Shown piece by piece: positions 4,383-6,391 of a DNA stretch of 6,391 nucleotides (its first letter is position 1; the number at the start of each line of letters is the position of its first letter). The DNA is from a bacterium. Its GTDB lineage: Bacteria; Chloroflexota; Dormibacteria; UBA8260; Bog-877. The notes beneath the pieces were generated by a model. That model ran no database searches. It was not told the origin of the DNA and saw nothing but the letters and a program-made list of their open reading frames with translations. The stretch lies in NCBI GenBank assembly GCA_021791345.1, contig JAJYWT010000136.1, positions 1 through 6,391 of the forward strand, written 5' to 3'. The position numbers were made by a program, and so were the translations under genes.

Positions 4383-6391
4383 GGCCCGGGGCCGGGAGCT
4401 GGTCGGCCTGGTCCTGGTCTCCCACAGCTCCCAGGTGGCCGACGGGACGGCCGAGCTCGCCGCGGCCATGGCCCCCGCGGTGCGGATCGCGCCCGCCGGG
4501 GGGATGGAGGCTCCGGCAACCGGCTTGGGCACCGACGCCAACAAGATTCACCGGGCGATCGAGGCAGCGTGGTCGAGCGCCGGGGTGTTGGTGCTCCTTG
4601 ATCTGGGCAGCGCCCTGCTCGCGTCGGAGATGGCCAAGGAGATGGTCGATCCCGAGCGCCGCGACCGCGTGCTCATCAGCTCCGCCCCGCTGGTGGAGGG
4701 GGCGGTGGCGGCGGCCGTCGCCGCCCAGCTGGGCGAGCCCCTGGCAAAGGTCGAGCTGGCGGCGCGGGGCGGGCTCGAGGGCAAGGCCCAGCCCGACTCA
4801 TCGGCCGAGCCCGAGGCGCCAGCTTCCAGGGCGTCGGGTGCCGCGGGTCACTGGGAGGAGATCACCCTGCCCCTGGACCTGCCGATGGGCCTGCATGCCC
4901 GCCCGGCGGCGCGCCTGATCCAACTCTTCGCCAACTTCGAGGCCGAGGTGGAGGTGAGCAACGTGACGGCGGGGCGGGGACCGGTCGCGGGGCGCAGCCT
5001 GAACGGCCTGGCATCACTGCAGGTGCGGGCGGGGCAGGAGTTCTCGGTCCGCGCCCGGGGCCGCGATGCCCTGCCGTTGCTGGGGGCGGTCCGGGAGCTG
5101 GCCGCCGGTCGCTTCGGCGAGCCGGAGACAGCTCCGGTCACGCAGCGCTCCCACCCGGAGCCGGCCGTGCTGCCACCATCGCCCGAGCTCCCCGCGGGCT
5201 CCCTGCGGGGAGTGCCCGCGTCACCCGGGATCGCGGTCGGCGGGATCGTGCACCTGATCCAGCCGGAGCTCAAGCTGCCCGGCGACGGACCGCGGGCGGT
5301 GCCCGAGGAGCTGGCCGCGCTGGACCGCGCGCTCGAGCTGACCAAAGCTGACCTCACGACGATCAGGGAGCTCACCAGCCGGCGCGCCGGGGAGTACGAG
5401 GCCGGCATCATCGACGCCCAGATCCTCTTCCTGCAGGACCCGGATCTGGTCGACCAGGCCCGCGCCGCGGTCACCGCTCAGGGCCTGTCGGCCGCAGCCG
5501 CCTGGAGCGCGGCGGCCACGCAGGCCCGCCGGAATTGGGACCAGATCGAGGACCCCCATCTCCGCCTGAGGGCGCTGGACCTGGATGGGGTCACCCACCG
5601 GGTCCTTGCCCACCTGCTCGGGAGCCCCCCGAACCGGCCGAGCGGGAGGGGGATATTGGTCGCCGAGGAGCTGACGCCCACCGACACCGCCGGCTTCGAT
5701 CCGGCCACCGTCCTGGGCATCGCCACCGCGGCCGGGGGGCCGACCTCGCACAGCGTCATTCTGGCGCGCTCGCTGCAGATCCCCGCCGTGGTCGGGTTGG
5801 GAACGGCGGTCGCGCGGCTGGCGGAGGGCACCACCGTGCTGCTGGACGGGGATCGGGGGATCCTGTTTGTCGACCCGTCCGCGGACCTCATCGCCGCCGC
5901 CAGGAGTGATCAGGCGGTGGCGCGGGATATGCAGGGACGGGTGGAACGGCGGGCCAAGGAGAGGGCCAGGACCGCGGACGGGGTGCAGGTGGAGGTCGCG
6001 GCCAACATCGGCTCTCTGGCGGATTGTGATCTCGCCGTCGCTCACGGGGCCGATGCGGTGGGGCTGCTGCGAACGGAGTTCCTCTTTCAGGAGGCGTCCC
6101 AGATGCCCGACGCGGGAGCCCAGGAAAAGGTGTACCGCGAGATGGCGGTGGTCCTGGCCGGGCGTCCTTTGACGATCAGGACCCTGGATGCCGGGGCGGA
6201 CAAGCCGCTCCACTACCTGGCCCAACCGGAGGAGGCGAACCCGGCTTTGGGGGTGCGGGGAATCAGGCTCGGGCTGCGGCGCCCCGAGCTGCTCGAGAGC
6301 CAGCTCGCAGCGATCGCCAGGGTCGCGGAGGCGCATCCCGTCCGGGTCATGTTCCCGATGGTCGCCACCCGTGCGGAGGTGGACCAGGCGT
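4372..6391 (+). CDS. dhaM: DhaM-type EIIA-HPr-Enzyme I fusion phosphotransferase (3' end outside the window)
   Basis: The predicted role is to carry phosphate from PEP through Enzyme I and HPr to a DhaM EIIA domain, which would serve the DhaK/DhaL dihydroxyacetone kinase in the cytoplasm. The frame is open from 4372 to the window end (673 codons, no stop). Residues 11-130 are a DhaM EIIA domain of the mannose-EIIA family: LVLVSHSS with phospho-histidine H18, GTD, LLDLGSALL and SAPLVEGAV. A Pro/Ala/Glu linker follows (about 134-162). HPr covers about 163-250, with GLHARPAA active histidine H175 and a Ser46-like S209 in RSLNGLASL. After a second Pro-rich linker, Enzyme I begins near residue 278 (RGVPASPGIAVG), with GGPTSHS phospho-histidine H460, then the PEP-binding barrel: GLLRTEFLF (R567), IRTLDAGADK (R603, D606) and VMFPM. 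About 200 more Enzyme I residues are expected beyond the edge. The start is GTG 4372 or GTG 4375; both overlap the glpC stop and neither has a close ribosome site, which suggests coupling. Later starts would delete H18. Confidence 0.9.
   Translation, partial: MVPEARGRELVGLVLVSHSSQVADGTAELAAAMAPAVRIAPAGGMEAPATGLGTDANKIHRAIEAAWSSAGVLVLLDLGSALLASEMAKEMVDPERRDRVLISSAPLVEGAVAAAVAAQLGEPLAKVELAARGGLEGKAQPDSSAEPEAPASRASGAAGHWEEITLPLDLPMGLHARPAARLIQLFANFEAEVEVSNVTAGRGPVAGRSLNGLASLQVRAGQEFSVRARGRDALPLLGAVRELAAGRFGEPETAPVTQRSHPEPAVLPPSPELPAGSLRGVPASPGIAVGGIVHLIQPELKLPGDGPRAVPEELAALDRALELTKADLTTIRELTSRRAGEYEAGIIDAQILFLQDPDLVDQARAAVTAQGLSAAAAWSAAATQARRNWDQIEDPHLRLRALDLDGVTHRVLAHLLGSPPNRPSGRGILVAEELTPTDTAGFDPATVLGIATAAGGPTSHSVILARSLQIPAVVGLGTAVARLAEGTTVLLDGDRGILFVDPSADLIAAARSDQAVARDMQGRVERRAKERARTADGVQVEVAANIGSLADCDLAVAHGADAVGLLRTEFLFQEASQMPDAGAQEKVYREMAVVLAGRPLTIRTLDAGADKPLHYLAQPEEANPALGVRGIRLGLRRPELLESQLAAIARVAEAHPVRVMFPMVATRAEVDQA

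Noticed and set aside
3201..4544. 447-codon minus-strand open frame opposite glpC
   Set aside because: The translation has no domain or motif and mirrors the codon bias of glpC on the other strand.
2915..4918. 667-codon plus-strand open frame spanning glpB, glpC and the start of dhaM in another frame
   Set aside because: It is Arg/Pro/Gly-rich and without motifs, and it overlaps three genes with clear family motifs in other frames. It is a frame shadow.
5221..6336. 371-codon minus-strand open frame opposite the Enzyme I part of dhaM
   Set aside because: It lies opposite a frame with the complete run of Enzyme I motifs and has no recognisable features of its own.

Overview
The window is a compact, single-strand (+) gene cluster for glycerol / C3 metabolism from a GC-rich bacterium (roughly 70% GC by eye, with GTG starts and strong G/C at third codon positions). 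Protein style and base composition suggest Actinomycetota or a similar high-GC phylum, but nothing in the window fixes the taxon. No RNA genes, mobile elements, CRISPR arrays or clear terminators were seen. About 98% of the bases are coding, and the only non-coding gaps are 35 nt (265-299) and 55 nt (1857-1911).

Layout: (1) 1-264, the C-terminal end of glycerol kinase (glpK), cut by the left edge. (2) 300-1856, glpA, the FAD-dependent catalytic subunit of anaerobic-type glycerol-3-phosphate dehydrogenase, with a C-terminal four-cysteine [2Fe-2S] domain. (3) 1912-3165, glpB, the second flavoprotein subunit. (4) 3162-4382, glpC, the iron-sulfur/CCG-domain subunit that anchors the complex and passes electrons on; it overlaps glpB by 4 nt. 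(5) From 4372 past the right edge, a multidomain phosphotransferase protein that overlaps glpC. It fuses a DhaM-type EIIA domain, an HPr domain and an Enzyme I that continues into the PEP-binding barrel. The frame is open and uninterrupted for 673 codons to the window end.

How they work together: GlpK makes glycerol 3-phosphate, GlpABC oxidises it to dihydroxyacetone phosphate (DHAP) and sends electrons towards a membrane quinone, and the DhaM fusion would carry phosphate from PEP to a DhaK/DhaL dihydroxyacetone kinase, which also yields DHAP. Both routes therefore converge on DHAP. DhaK and DhaL are not in the window.

The most interesting point is the last gene. It appears to be a complete PEP-to-EIIA phosphorelay in one polypeptide, whereas the E. 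coli DhaM fusion ends with only the N-terminal part of Enzyme I. It is translationally coupled to the glycerol-3-phosphate dehydrogenase genes. The rest is a recognisable glp operon, with minor oddities in start signals and one cysteine motif.
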